DNA of 27,021 bases from JAFGSZ01 sp964492185 (GCA_964492185.1 CAZBJH010000035.1:1-27021), one strand, 5' to 3'; shown: positions 16,392 to 24,211, counted from the first letter of the stretch. Notes: a model not told the origin generated them from the letters alone. Program-made: numbers and translations.

Positions 16392-17315
16392 ATGAAACGG
16401 AGAGATTTTTTAAAAAGTTCGGTCGGTGCCGGTATAATTTCAGGTGCTGCATTAACTTTTGGCACCTACAGGAGTTTATTTGCGCGTATGCCGGCAGAGA
16501 ATAGCCTTCCTTATGATTTGGTTGCTGTAAGAGGCGGCAGTGCAACAGCTATGTTTGATAAAGCCATTGCTTCTCTTGGCGGTATGACAAAATTTGTAAA
16601 AAAAGGCCAGACTGTTGTTGTAAAGCCTAATATCGGATGGGATTCACCCCCCGAAAGGGCGGCCAACACCAATCCTCAGCTTGTTGGCAGGATCATTGAG
16701 CATTGTTACCAGGCAGGAGCCAAAACTGTTTATGTTTTTGATAATCCGGTCAATGAATGGACCAGGTGCTATAAGAACAGCGGGATAGAAAGTGCCGCGA
16801 AAAATGCCGGTGCAAAGGTGGTAAGTGGGAAAAGTGAAGGTTATTATCAGGCGGTCGAGATTAAGAACGGAAAGATACTTAAGAATACCAGGGTGCATGA
16901 ATTGATCCTTGATTCGGATGTATTTATTAATGTACCGACACTTAAGACCCATGGAGGAACGAAATTGTCAATATCAATGAAGAACCTAATGGGAGTTATA
17001 TGGGACAGGTCATATTATCATAATAATAACCTTCATCAATGTATTGCCGATTTTACTACGTTCAAAAAGCCTGATTTGAACGTGGTGGACGCGTACCGGG
17101 TATTAAAGCGAAACGGTCCGCGGGGTGTTTCGGTTGCCGATGTGGCAGAAATGGAGTACCAGATACTGGGCACTGATATAGTTGCAACCGATACGGCTGC
17201 CACCAAAGTGTTCGGAATACAACCCGGGCAACTAACTCATATAGGAATGGCTGAACAACTGGGGTCAGGAACAAGCGACCTGGATAAATTGCGTATTAAC
17301 AGGTTGGTTATTTAA
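16392..17315 (+). CDS. Tat-exported DUF362 protein
   Basis: This 307-residue protein has a clear twin-arginine signal, MKRRDFLKSSVGAGIISGAA, with probable cleavage after LFA (about residue 31), so it is exported folded, usually with a cofactor. The remainder fits the DUF362 family, including VVVKPNIGWDSPPERAANTNPQLV-type and LKTHGG...SMKNLMG segments. It has no Cys-rich ferredoxin domain of its own. The next gene encodes a NapH/NapG-like polyferredoxin, and this pairing suggests a shared redox role at the membrane (inference); the substrate is unknown. The stop codon TAA (17313-17315) is the end of the left target duplication of repeat copy 2. Removing that copy would leave only 11 bp between this stop and the next start at 17473, so the two genes were probably a tight operon. 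Confidence 0.88.
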   Translation: MKRRDFLKSSVGAGIISGAALTFGTYRSLFARMPAENSLPYDLVAVRGGSATAMFDKAIASLGGMTKFVKKGQTVVVKPNIGWDSPPERAANTNPQLVGRIIEHCYQAGAKTVYVFDNPVNEWTRCYKNSGIESAAKNAGAKVVSGKSEGYYQAVEIKNGKILKNTRVHELILDSDVFINVPTLKTHGGTKLSISMKNLMGVIWDRSYYHNNNLHQCIADFTTFKKPDLNVVDAYRVLKRNGPRGVSVADVAEMEYQILGTDIVATDTAATKVFGIQPGQLTHIGMAEQLGSGTSDLDKLRINRLVI

Positions 17316-17453
17316 AGTCTGTCAATAAATTCTAAGTGTTTGTTCAGGATGTTCGAGATCAAGGCGTGTTAACATTTTAAACCACAGAATATTAAAGTAT
17401 TTTAGGATTTAAATGTGAGCAGCAACGCGGATATCGGACATTATGGACAGACA
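17316..17453 (+). repeat. MITE-like palindromic repeat, copy 2
   Basis: This is a 138-bp homologue of the element at 10628, in the same orientation. The left end is AGTCTGTCAATAAATTC and the right end, read inward, TGTCTGTCCATAATGTC. The flanks are TTATTTAA (17308-17315) and CTATTTAA (17454-17461), matching 7 of 8, as a slightly decayed target duplication. It splits the DUF362 and polyferredoxin genes. Its right end contains an ATG (17443) that extends the next reading frame into the repeat. Confidence 0.9.
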
Positions 17454-17472
17454 CTATTTAACTTGTTTAAAC

Positions 17473-19047
17473 ATGAGGGAGGGTCATCTTAAACTATTCC
17501 GGGTAATAGTTTCTTTGGTTTTTCTGATCGCAACTGCATTGCTTTTTGTTGATTTCAGGGGTTTGATACCTCCGTCATGGACAAGCTATATATTATATCT
17601 TCAGTTTGTACCATCCTTGTTGAAATTTATTACAGTTTTCAGTGTTGCTTCAATAGGATTTATTGTGATCATTGTAGTAACATTATTATTCGGAAGGGTA
17701 TATTGCTCGACCGTTTGTCCGTTGGGAATATTTCAGGATGTTGTTTCCAATATTTCTCAACGATTTAAAAATAAACGAAAGAAAAAATACAGGTTTTCAA
17801 AGCCTCATAACATATTAAGGTATTCAATTTTAGCAATAAGCATTGTATTTGTGCTTTTCGGGGGTATTTTTCTTGTATACCTGCTTGATCCGTACAGTAA
17901 TTTCGGAAGGATCTTTTCCGATCTGTTCAGGCCGGTGGTTATAAGCATAAATAACGGATTGGTAAAAGTGTTCGAGAGTTTTGACATTTATTCTCTTTAT
18001 CCTGTGGATTATCATTTTTTTGACATCAGTACCGCCTGGTTTCCCCTGGCAATTCTTGGTCTTGTAACCGGCTTTTCAATATTCAGGGGGCGTTTGTATT
18101 GTAATACGATATGTCCCGTTGGAACCCTGTTGGGCTTGCTTTCAAAAGCCTCCTTATATAAAATACGGATAGATTCTGCCTTATGTACCAGGTGCGGTCA
18201 ATGTGCCGTGGTATGTAAATCAGAATGCATCAATGTTAAAGAGATGTCAGTGGATCATTCCCGATGTGTCGATTGTTTTAATTGCGTTCAGGTATGTGAA
18301 TTTGATAGCATACATTACTTACCGCAAAAATCAAATTATGTTGCAACATCATCCGGAACCGATTCAACAAAACGCGATTTTATCACAAAATCTATAGTAT
18401 ATGGTATTGGCCTGCTTGGCATTTCGAAATATGTCAGGGCAGAGGAGCCTTATGAAAAAAGTCGTGAAGACCTTGTCCCAATCAATAAAAATCATCCGGT
18501 GTCACCCCCGGGTTCCATAAGTATAAAGCATTTTAAGGATAAATGCACAGCTTGTCATTTATGCGTTTCAGCCTGCCCCACAAATGTACTGCAACCTTCT
18601 TTTCTGGAATATGGTTTTACGGGTATGATGCAACCTCATATGGATTTTCATACCAATTACTGCAATTATGATTGCACCATTTGCAGTGAGGTATGCCCGA
18701 CAGGTGCAATATTGCCGCTTACTATGGAAGGAAAGAAAAAAACACAGATCGGAAGGGTACATTTTATTATTGAAAACTGTGTGGTATATACCGATAATAC
18801 TGCTTGCGGTTCATGTTCCGAGCATTGTCCCACCCAGGCTGTACGCATGATTCCCTATAAGGATGACCTGACCATACCAGAGACTCATCCCGATATTTGT
18901 GTGGGGTGCGGTGCCTGTGAATATGCATGTCCCGTGCGCCCCGTAAGGGCTATATACGTTGACGGTAATTTTAGTCACCAGATTGCACAAGAACCTGAAT
19001 TCGATGAACTTGAAAAAGATCTGCCGGAAGAGGAATTTCCTTTCTAA
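17473..19047 (+). CDS. NapH-NapG-like membrane polyferredoxin
   Basis: I start at ATG 17473 (524 residues), because the upstream in-frame ATG at 17443 lies inside repeat copy 2. Numbered from 17443, there are membrane helices (about 20-38, 60-83, 125-148, 200-216) and two CxxxCP motifs typical of NapH (C88/C92 and C220/C224). Two 4Fe-4S motifs follow (C248-C251-C254-C258 and C275-C278-C281-C285). A Tat-like segment TKRDFITKSIVYGIGLLG (309-326) ends in VRAEE. Four more clusters make a NapG-like domain (Cys 368-378, 407-418, 446-462, 486-496). NapH and NapG are normally separate proteins that pass electrons from quinol to periplasmic reductases; here they are fused. The DUF362 protein is the likely partner (inference). 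No catalytic reductase is in view. Confidence 0.88.
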   Translation: MREGHLKLFRVIVSLVFLIATALLFVDFRGLIPPSWTSYILYLQFVPSLLKFITVFSVASIGFIVIIVVTLLFGRVYCSTVCPLGIFQDVVSNISQRFKNKRKKKYRFSKPHNILRYSILAISIVFVLFGGIFLVYLLDPYSNFGRIFSDLFRPVVISINNGLVKVFESFDIYSLYPVDYHFFDISTAWFPLAILGLVTGFSIFRGRLYCNTICPVGTLLGLLSKASLYKIRIDSALCTRCGQCAVVCKSECINVKEMSVDHSRCVDCFNCVQVCEFDSIHYLPQKSNYVATSSGTDSTKRDFITKSIVYGIGLLGISKYVRAEEPYEKSREDLVPINKNHPVSPPGSISIKHFKDKCTACHLCVSACPTNVLQPSFLEYGFTGMMQPHMDFHTNYCNYDCTICSEVCPTGAILPLTMEGKKKTQIGRVHFIIENCVVYTDNTACGSCSEHCPTQAVRMIPYKDDLTIPETHPDICVGCGACEYACPVRPVRAIYVDGNFSHQIAQEPEFDELEKDLPEEEFPF

Positions 19048-19071
19048 CCGGTTATTATATCCATTAGCCGG
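19048..19071 (+). terminator. Weak hairpin after the polyferredoxin gene
   Basis: CCGGTTA pairs with TAGCCGG (one G-T pair) around a 10-nt loop, immediately after the stop codon. There is no good T run, so termination is uncertain. Confidence 0.3.
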
Positions 19072-19198
19072 TACTATTAATTTTTATGAACCTATAACCC
19101 GGCTGAGCTAATTCAACATTTTTATTCTATACGATTGTATGACTTTCTTTTATTTGGTTTTTTATTTATTGTAGGGTCCTATTTTATCCTTATTAATA

Positions 19199-19221
19199 TT
19201 TCCGGATTACAAATCCGGAAA
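19199..19221. terminator. Perfect hairpin between converging genes
   Basis: TTTCCGGATT and AATCCGGAAA pair perfectly (10 bp) around ACA, 20 bp beyond the lepB stop at 19242. It may end transcription of either converging operon, but neither side has a strong T run. Confidence 0.45.
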
Positions 19222-19241
19222 AGCTGGATTACTACTGTCCG

Positions 19242-20633
19242 CTATTTTATTCCCATAAACATCCTGTTTAATCGAATATTTCGTGGAAATTTTTTGTCCT
19301 TGTTAAGCGAAAGCCATACAAAACGGGGTTTTCCTATGATATGGTCTTCAGGCACATAACCCCAGTAACGTGAATCAAGGCTGCTATGACGGTTATCGCC
19401 CATCATCCAATAGTAATCCATGGCAAAGGTATAGGTATCGGCCGGAGATCCGTTAATATATATTACACTGTCTTTTATTTCAAGGTCATTTTTTTCATAG
19501 TGACCGATGATCCTTTCATAAAGGGGAAGATTTTCCGGCGTTATTGAAATAGTCCTGCCTTTTTCCGGGATATATAAGGGCCCGTAATTATCCAGGTTCC
19601 ATGGGAAACGTTCATTATGAGGAAACATGTTACTGCTGTAAACCCCATCGGGTTCTATGTAACGGGTAATACGGCTTACATTTCTGAATTCCTTTATTTT
19701 TTCACGGTTTTCAACAGTCAGGGGAGCTTCCATAAACTGATATCCTAATCCCCACCTGATATCATCCTCGCTTATATTCAGCTCATCAAGGTATTTTGGA
19801 TTTATACGTGTTCCATTGGTGCCAATTCTGTAAAGATATTGAATCCCGGGAAAATCTTTCTGCTCATTACCATTTGTATAAACCTTACCTTCAATGATCT
19901 CTAGTGTATCACCGGGGAGGGCACAACATCGTTTAATATAATTGTCCCGCCGGTCTACCGGTCGCACAACAATTTCATATTGATCCCATACTATTTTTCT
20001 TGCCCTGTTATAGTATTCCTCATCAGAAATTATGGTATTGCCGGCTGCATTATCTATTCTTTTTAGTTCCGCGGCCTGATCACGGACAATTGAATAATAG
20101 CTGACATTTTGACGTTCCAAACACACCGTATCACCTGCAGGAAAATTAAAAACAACCGCGTCATTTCGTTTTACATGCCCGAATCCTTTTAACCGTTTAT
20201 ACGGAAGCTTTATCCATTCAACATAAGATTTGACATTATCGGTCAACGGCAGAGTGTGTTGTGCAAAAGGAAAAGACAGGGGTGTATTTGGAATTCTGGG
20301 TCCGTAAGCTACTTTACTTACATAGAGATGGTCTCCAACCAGTAATGTTTTTTCCATTGAAGCAGTAGGTATCTTGTAATTCTGAAACAAAAATATATTG
20401 ATCAGGGTTACAGCGATAACAGCAAAGATCAAAGCATCAAGCCATTCGATAAATACATTGTTTTTACCCTCACGCTTTTTCCAGAATGTCCAGTTGATTT
20501 TTTTCGTAATGTAGATGTCAAATATGATGATCAGGCCTGCAAGGAACCAATAGTTACGGAGCCAGATTACCCAAAGTATATATATCAGTGAGACAATGGC
20601 AAACTTAAAATAAGTACTTTTCAGAAACTTCAT
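19242..20633 (-). CDS. lepB: Signal peptidase I, second paralogue
   Basis: This 463-residue type I signal peptidase removes signal peptides of exported proteins on the outer face of the inner membrane. N-terminal membrane segments (about 10-43 and 65-84) precede the catalytic Ser in IPTASMEKTLLVGD (Ser92). The general-base Lys is in NYIKRCCALPGD (Lys234), and box E is GDNRHSSLDSRYWG (412-425). About 140 residues lie between Lys234 and box E, much longer than in E. coli LepB; this long insertion also occurs in the neighbouring paralogue. All catalytic residues are present. It follows the other lepB by 22 bp on the same strand, so the order dapB-lepB-lepB is probably one operon. Two copies suggest divided substrates or a recent duplication (inference). 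Confidence 0.95.
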   Translation of the reverse strand: MKFLKSTYFKFAIVSLIYILWVIWLRNYWFLAGLIIIFDIYITKKINWTFWKKREGKNNVFIEWLDALIFAVIAVTLINIFLFQNYKIPTASMEKTLLVGDHLYVSKVAYGPRIPNTPLSFPFAQHTLPLTDNVKSYVEWIKLPYKRLKGFGHVKRNDAVVFNFPAGDTVCLERQNVSYYSIVRDQAAELKRIDNAAGNTIISDEEYYNRARKIVWDQYEIVVRPVDRRDNYIKRCCALPGDTLEIIEGKVYTNGNEQKDFPGIQYLYRIGTNGTRINPKYLDELNISEDDIRWGLGYQFMEAPLTVENREKIKEFRNVSRITRYIEPDGVYSSNMFPHNERFPWNLDNYGPLYIPEKGRTISITPENLPLYERIIGHYEKNDLEIKDSVIYINGSPADTYTFAMDYYWMMGDNRHSSLDSRYWGYVPEDHIIGKPRFVWLSLNKDKKFPRNIRLNRMFMGIK

Positions 20634-20655
20634 AATTTTTAGATTAATTAATAAT

Positions 20656-22011
20656 TTATCGCATGAATTTAAACATTTTATTCCATCTAATTTTCTTACT
20701 GCCGGCTTTATTTTTATCTATCGAAAGCCATATGAATAAGGCTTTGCCAATAATATGATCCTCCGGAACAAATCCCCAGTATCGTGAGTCATTGGAGTTA
20801 TGGCGGTTATCTCCCAGCATGAAATAATAGTTCATTTTAAACGTGTAGGATGTCCTGTAATTCCCGTTTATAAAAATACTGTCGTGGCGCACATCTAATT
20901 CATTGTTTTCATATGCTGTTATTATTCTTCTGTATAAAGGAAGATTTGTGGGGGTAATATTAACACTCACATCTTTTTCCGGTACTACCACAGGACCGAA
21001 ATTATCTTCAGTCCATGAATAATGCTCGCTAAAGGGAAAGATCTTGTAATTTGAAAAAGTGGGATCAATGCTTTCGTGGCGGCGGATACCTGGAAATATC
21101 CTTTTTTCCCGGATAGTATGATAGGTACTTGAAGTGAGGGGAAGTTCATATATGGAATTATAATCATTATAATTTATATCATATAAAGAGATATTGAATT
21201 GATTGAATATAATAGTATCTGTATAATCCCCGCGGGTTTTTACAAAATAATTAAATTGAGCGGTGGTCGGTAACTTTTCCTTTTCTTCGTTAATGTATGA
21301 TATGCCATGTGTTATCTGTATGGTATCTCCGGGAATACCAACGCATCGCTTGATATAATTATCCTTTTTGTCAACCGGTCGTACGATAATGTTTTGGTTA
21401 TTCAGGATAAATTCTCTGCCATATTGCCGTACCGTGGTATAGTAATTTTTATCAGGAAACTCTTTAATAATTGTATCTCCTTCGGGATAATTGAAAACGA
21501 CAAGGTCATTTTTTTTGATTTCCCTGAAGCCGGGCAATCTTTTATATGGCAGACTTAGCCATTCGGTATATGATTTTATTGATTTCCCAAAAGGAAACTT
21601 GTTATTTGAGAAGGGCAGCGAAACAGGTGTCATGGGAATTCTTGGTCCGTAGCGAAGCTTACCGACAAAAATGTAATCACCAGCCAGCAGTGTTTTTTCC
21701 ATTGATGATGTAGGAATGGTAAATGCTTCTACTATAAAAATGCGAAGCAGCATTGCTACGATCAAAGCCCAGATAAAGGCATCAAGGATCTCCGTTGTGA
21801 ATTTATGTTTATGACCCGGGGGAAGCCGTTTTTTCCAGAATGTCCAGTTTACAAAACGGGTAAAAAACAAGTCGATAATAATAAAAATTCCGAACAATAG
21901 CCACAGGTTACCTATCCATATTGTAACTAATATATAGAACAGGGTAACCAGTATAAAACTTATAACGGTCTTTCCAGGGTATTTTTTAAGCCGGTCAGGT
22001 GACAACATCAA
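20656..22011 (-). CDS. lepB: Signal peptidase I, first paralogue
   Basis: This 451-residue type I signal peptidase has N-terminal membrane segments (about 15-50 and 77-96). It carries catalytic Ser103 (IPTSSMEKTLLAGD), general-base Lys221 (NYIKRCVGIPGD) and box E GDNRHNSNDSRYWG (399-412). Like its neighbour it carries a long insertion before box E. Its ATG overlaps the dapB stop by 4 nt (ATGA, 22008-22011), which suggests translational coupling. The coupling of dapB (lysine/peptidoglycan precursor synthesis) and lepB is common in Bacteroidota. The two LepB proteins are similar throughout but clearly diverged (for example RCCALPGD versus RCVGIPGD), so the duplication is not very recent. Confidence 0.95.
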   Translation of the reverse strand: MMLSPDRLKKYPGKTVISFILVTLFYILVTIWIGNLWLLFGIFIIIDLFFTRFVNWTFWKKRLPPGHKHKFTTEILDAFIWALIVAMLLRIFIVEAFTIPTSSMEKTLLAGDYIFVGKLRYGPRIPMTPVSLPFSNNKFPFGKSIKSYTEWLSLPYKRLPGFREIKKNDLVVFNYPEGDTIIKEFPDKNYYTTVRQYGREFILNNQNIIVRPVDKKDNYIKRCVGIPGDTIQITHGISYINEEKEKLPTTAQFNYFVKTRGDYTDTIIFNQFNISLYDINYNDYNSIYELPLTSSTYHTIREKRIFPGIRRHESIDPTFSNYKIFPFSEHYSWTEDNFGPVVVPEKDVSVNITPTNLPLYRRIITAYENNELDVRHDSIFINGNYRTSYTFKMNYYFMLGDNRHNSNDSRYWGFVPEDHIIGKALFIWLSIDKNKAGSKKIRWNKMFKFMR

Positions 22012-22730
22012 ATATCTATATTCAATAAATCTTTCATGGTGAAAGCTCCTTTTTTCCCCGAAATAAATTCTGCGGCTTTTACAGCGCCCAGGGCGAATCC
22101 TTTTCTGCTTTTTGCATAATGACCGATCTCAATTGTGTCAACATCCGAATCATAAATTATTTTATGAATTCCAAATACTTCGGGTTCACGGAAAGCAGAT
22201 ATTTTTAATTTGTCAGGTGAAGATTCACGGTCAAGTTCCCATGATGTTTTGGAGTTTATAAGCGGAAGGATATCATCTGCCAGTGTTATGGCAGTACCGC
22301 TTGGTGCATCAGCTTTCTGAGTATGGTGTGTTTCTTCTATACGCACCCTGAAATCAGGATGGTCATTCATCAAAGAAGCCAGGTATTTGTTAAGAACTCG
22401 GAATAAGTTAACACCCAGGCTGTAGTTTGAAGCGTAAAAAAATGTTTGATTTTGTTTTTTGCACCGCTCGATTATTTCATCATACTTATCAAGCCAGCCT
22501 GTAGTTCCTGAAACGATTGGTACATTTGCTTCAAAGCATTTTAAGATATTGTTATAAGCACTTTCGGGTATGGAGAAATCAATTGCTACATCACATTTTG
22601 ATATATTTTCTATAGTAAAGTCATTGACATTATCCTCGTCAATGATCAATTCAATTGTATGTTTTCGTTCCCGGGCAGCTTTTTCAATTTCTTTACCCAT
22701 TTTCCCGTATCCCAGTATCGCAATTTTCAT
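22008..22730 (-). CDS. dapB: 4-hydroxy-tetrahydrodipicolinate reductase
   Basis: DapB reduces 4-hydroxy-tetrahydrodipicolinate with NAD(P)H in the diaminopimelate/lysine pathway, supplying peptidoglycan precursors. The 240-residue protein has the N-terminal Rossmann motif GYGKMG (7-12), the SGTTGW loop (74-79) and the substrate signature EETHHTQKADAPSGTA (132-147), which carries the catalytic His and Lys139. The length is that of the shorter Bacteroidota form. The stop overlaps the lepB start. It is probably the first gene of the operon: 169 bp upstream contains a -7 element and an inverted repeat, and then the terminator of rplT. Confidence 0.97.
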   Translation of the reverse strand: MKIAILGYGKMGKEIEKAARERKHTIELIIDEDNVNDFTIENISKCDVAIDFSIPESAYNNILKCFEANVPIVSGTTGWLDKYDEIIERCKKQNQTFFYASNYSLGVNLFRVLNKYLASLMNDHPDFRVRIEETHHTQKADAPSGTAITLADDILPLINSKTSWELDRESSPDKLKISAFREPEVFGIHKIIYDSDVDTIEIGHYAKSRKGFALGAVKAAEFISGKKGAFTMKDLLNIDI

Positions 22731-22758
22731 GTTTTTTTGGATTAAATATTAATTCCAT

Positions 22759-22775
22759 TTGTCTACTTTAGACAA
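22759..22775. promoter_or_regulatory. Inverted repeat just downstream of the dapB -7 element
   Basis: TTGTCTA-CTT-TAGACAA is a perfect 7-bp inverted repeat next to the -7 element at 22776-22783 and about 29 bp before the dapB ATG. Its place suits an operator near +1 or a short 5'-UTR hairpin. No regulator can be named. Confidence 0.45.
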
Positions 22776-22783
22776 CAAAGATA
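22776..22783 (-). promoter_or_regulatory. Putative -7 element of the dapB-lepB-lepB operon
   Basis: On the minus strand this reads TATCTTTG, an exact match to TAnnTTTG, 46 bp before the dapB start. The -33 box is not obvious. Confidence 0.6.
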
Positions 22784-22846
22784 AACGATCATTACAAATC
22801 CATAAGGCTTTTTTACCGTTTAATGATCGGCTTTACAAAAATTAAT

Positions 22847-22878
22847 AAAAAAAAGGGAAGTTATTTTACTTCCCTTTT
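22847..22878 (-). terminator. Rho-independent terminator of the rplT operon
   Basis: AAAAGGGAAGT and ACTTCCCTTTT form an 11-bp perfect stem with a 6-nt loop. On the minus strand it is followed by a T run. It lies 22 bp beyond the rplT stop. Confidence 0.9.
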
Positions 22879-22899
22879 ATCACACAATATAAAGCTATC

Positions 22900-23244
22900 T
22901 TATTTCACTTTTTTCACAATGGCTTCAAAAGCTTCCGGATGGTTCATAGCCAGATCAGCAAGTACCTTACGGTTAATTTCAATACCTTTTTGATTAAGCT
23001 TACCGATAAACTCGGAATAGGAGAGTCCATGCAAACGTGCACCAGCGTTAATTCTCTGTATCCAGAGTGCTCTAAAATTCCCCTTTTTCTTTCGTCTGTC
23101 CCGATAGGCATACTGGAGTCCTTTCTCATAAGCATTCTTGGCTACTGTCCATACATTTTTTCTTCTGCCAAAATATCCTTTGGTTTCTTTTATTATCTTT
23201 TTTTTCTTTTGTCTTGATGCGACCGCATTTACTGAACGTGGCAT
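22900..23244 (-). CDS. rplT: 50S ribosomal protein L20
   Basis: The 114-residue protein binds 23S rRNA early in large-subunit assembly. The start MPRSVNAVASRQKKKKIIKETKGYFGRRKNVW and the central YAYRDRRKKKGNFRALWIQRINAGARLHGLSYS are diagnostic of L20, and the length is normal. It is the last gene of thrS-infC-rpmI-rplT, with a terminator just after. The gap to rpmI (111 bp) is longer than usual. In E. coli L20 represses rpmI-rplT translation by binding its mRNA; no equivalent structure is evident here, though the 111-bp spacer would be the place to look. Confidence 0.98.
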   Translation of the reverse strand: MPRSVNAVASRQKKKKIIKETKGYFGRRKNVWTVAKNAYEKGLQYAYRDRRKKKGNFRALWIQRINAGARLHGLSYSEFIGKLNQKGIEINRKVLADLAMNHPEAFEAIVKKVK

Positions 23245-23355
23245 AATCTTTCTGTTTTTGAATGGTTAGCGTTCCCTTTTTTTATGGGACTCTTTGGGGC
23301 TAATTCATTCCGGTTAATTACTTTTTTTTCTTATCACGAAATATTTAACCACCTG

Positions 23356-23553
23356 CTATTTTAATGCTAACAAAAGCCTGGTACTTTTTTCGTCGGCCTT
23401 GTTCACAGTGGTAAAATATCCCAGATTCCGTTTTCTTTTGGTAGATTTTTTTGTCAGGATATGACTTTTATAAGCATGTTTTCTTTTAATTTTTCCTGAC
23501 CCGGTCAATGTATACCTTTTTTTTGCCCCGGGATTTGTTTTCATCTTTGGCAT
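23356..23553 (-). CDS. rpmI: 50S ribosomal protein L35
   Basis: The 65-residue, very basic protein begins MPKMKTNPGAKKRYTLTGSGKIKRKHAYKSH, which is typical of L35, and ends near the usual length. It lies 24 bp after infC in the same operon. It is a structural component of the large ribosomal subunit. Confidence 0.97.
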   Translation of the reverse strand: MPKMKTNPGAKKRYTLTGSGKIKRKHAYKSHILTKKSTKRKRNLGYFTTVNKADEKSTRLLLALK

Positions 23554-23577
23554 TATTCGGAATTTTTATGTTTGAAA

Positions 23578-24165
23578 TTAATTTTTCTTCTTTGATGATT
23601 TTGGAGAAACTATCATTATCATACGTTTACCTTCAAGACGAGGCATTTGTTCAACTTTACAAATGTCTTCGAGATCCTGGGCAAACCGCAGCAAGAGTAT
23701 TTCTCCATCTTCTTTATATATGATCGACCTGCCTTTAAAAAAAACATAGGCTTTTACTTTTGCTCCGTCCTCAAGGAACTTTCGTGCATGTTTCAGCTTA
23801 AAATTATAATCATGATCATCTGTATGAGGTCCAAAACGTATCTCCTTTACAACAATTTTTGTGGCTTTGGCCTTCAGTTCCTTTTGCTTTTTTTTCTGCT
23901 GATACAGAAATTTTTGATAATCAATGATTTTACATACCGGTGGATCGGCTTTTGGAGAAATTTCTACCAGATCAAGCTCCATTTCATCAGCTAATTTAAT
24001 AGCCTCGCTTATAGGATAGATATCCGAATTAACATTTTCACCTACAACCCTTACCTGTGGAGCACGAATCTGCCTGTTTGTCTTGTAATGAAGCTGATCA
24101 CTTTCTTTTCTCCTTCCATATCCGCCTCTTCTTCCACCTTTTTTAAAAACTGGTCCTGCGATAAT
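23578..24165 (-). CDS. infC: Translation initiation factor IF-3 with ATT start codon
   Basis: IF-3 binds the 30S subunit and proofreads start codons. The conserved body has NRQIRAPQVRVVGEN (N domain), LDLVEISPKADPPVCKIIDY, KEIRFGPHTDDHDYNFKLKHA (C domain) and LEGKRMIMIVSPK near the end. The first in-frame ATG (23982) is too far downstream and would remove the N domain. Upstream there is no in-frame ATG, GTG or TTG before an in-frame TAA at 24178-24180. The only plausible start is ATT at 24163-24165, 5 nt after AGGAGG, giving 195 residues. ATT starts are known for infC in E. coli and others, where they allow IF-3 to repress its own synthesis; the same regulation is likely here. Repeat copy 3 lies just upstream, between thrS and infC. 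Confidence 0.93.
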   Translation of the reverse strand: MIAGPVFKKGGRRGGYGRRKESDQLHYKTNRQIRAPQVRVVGENVNSDIYPISEAIKLADEMELDLVEISPKADPPVCKIIDYQKFLYQQKKKQKELKAKATKIVVKEIRFGPHTDDHDYNFKLKHARKFLEDGAKVKAYVFFKGRSIIYKEDGEILLLRFAQDLEDICKVEQMPRLEGKRMIMIVSPKSSKKKN

Positions 24166-24170
24166 TAAAT

Positions 24171-24176
24171 CCTCCT
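24171..24176 (-). promoter_or_regulatory. Shine-Dalgarno site deciding the infC start
   Basis: AGGAGG (minus strand) lies 5 nt before ATT at 24163-24165 and just after an in-frame TAA. It fixes the non-canonical start. Confidence 0.85.
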
Positions 24177-24211
24177 GTTAGTTTGGTTATACAATATTAT
24201 TGATTATTCAG

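Noticed and set aside
19135..19359. Hydrophobic 74-codon frame between the polyferredoxin and lepB
   Set aside because: TTG start; half of it overlaps the end of lepB on the opposite strand; the hydrophobicity comes from T-rich spacer.
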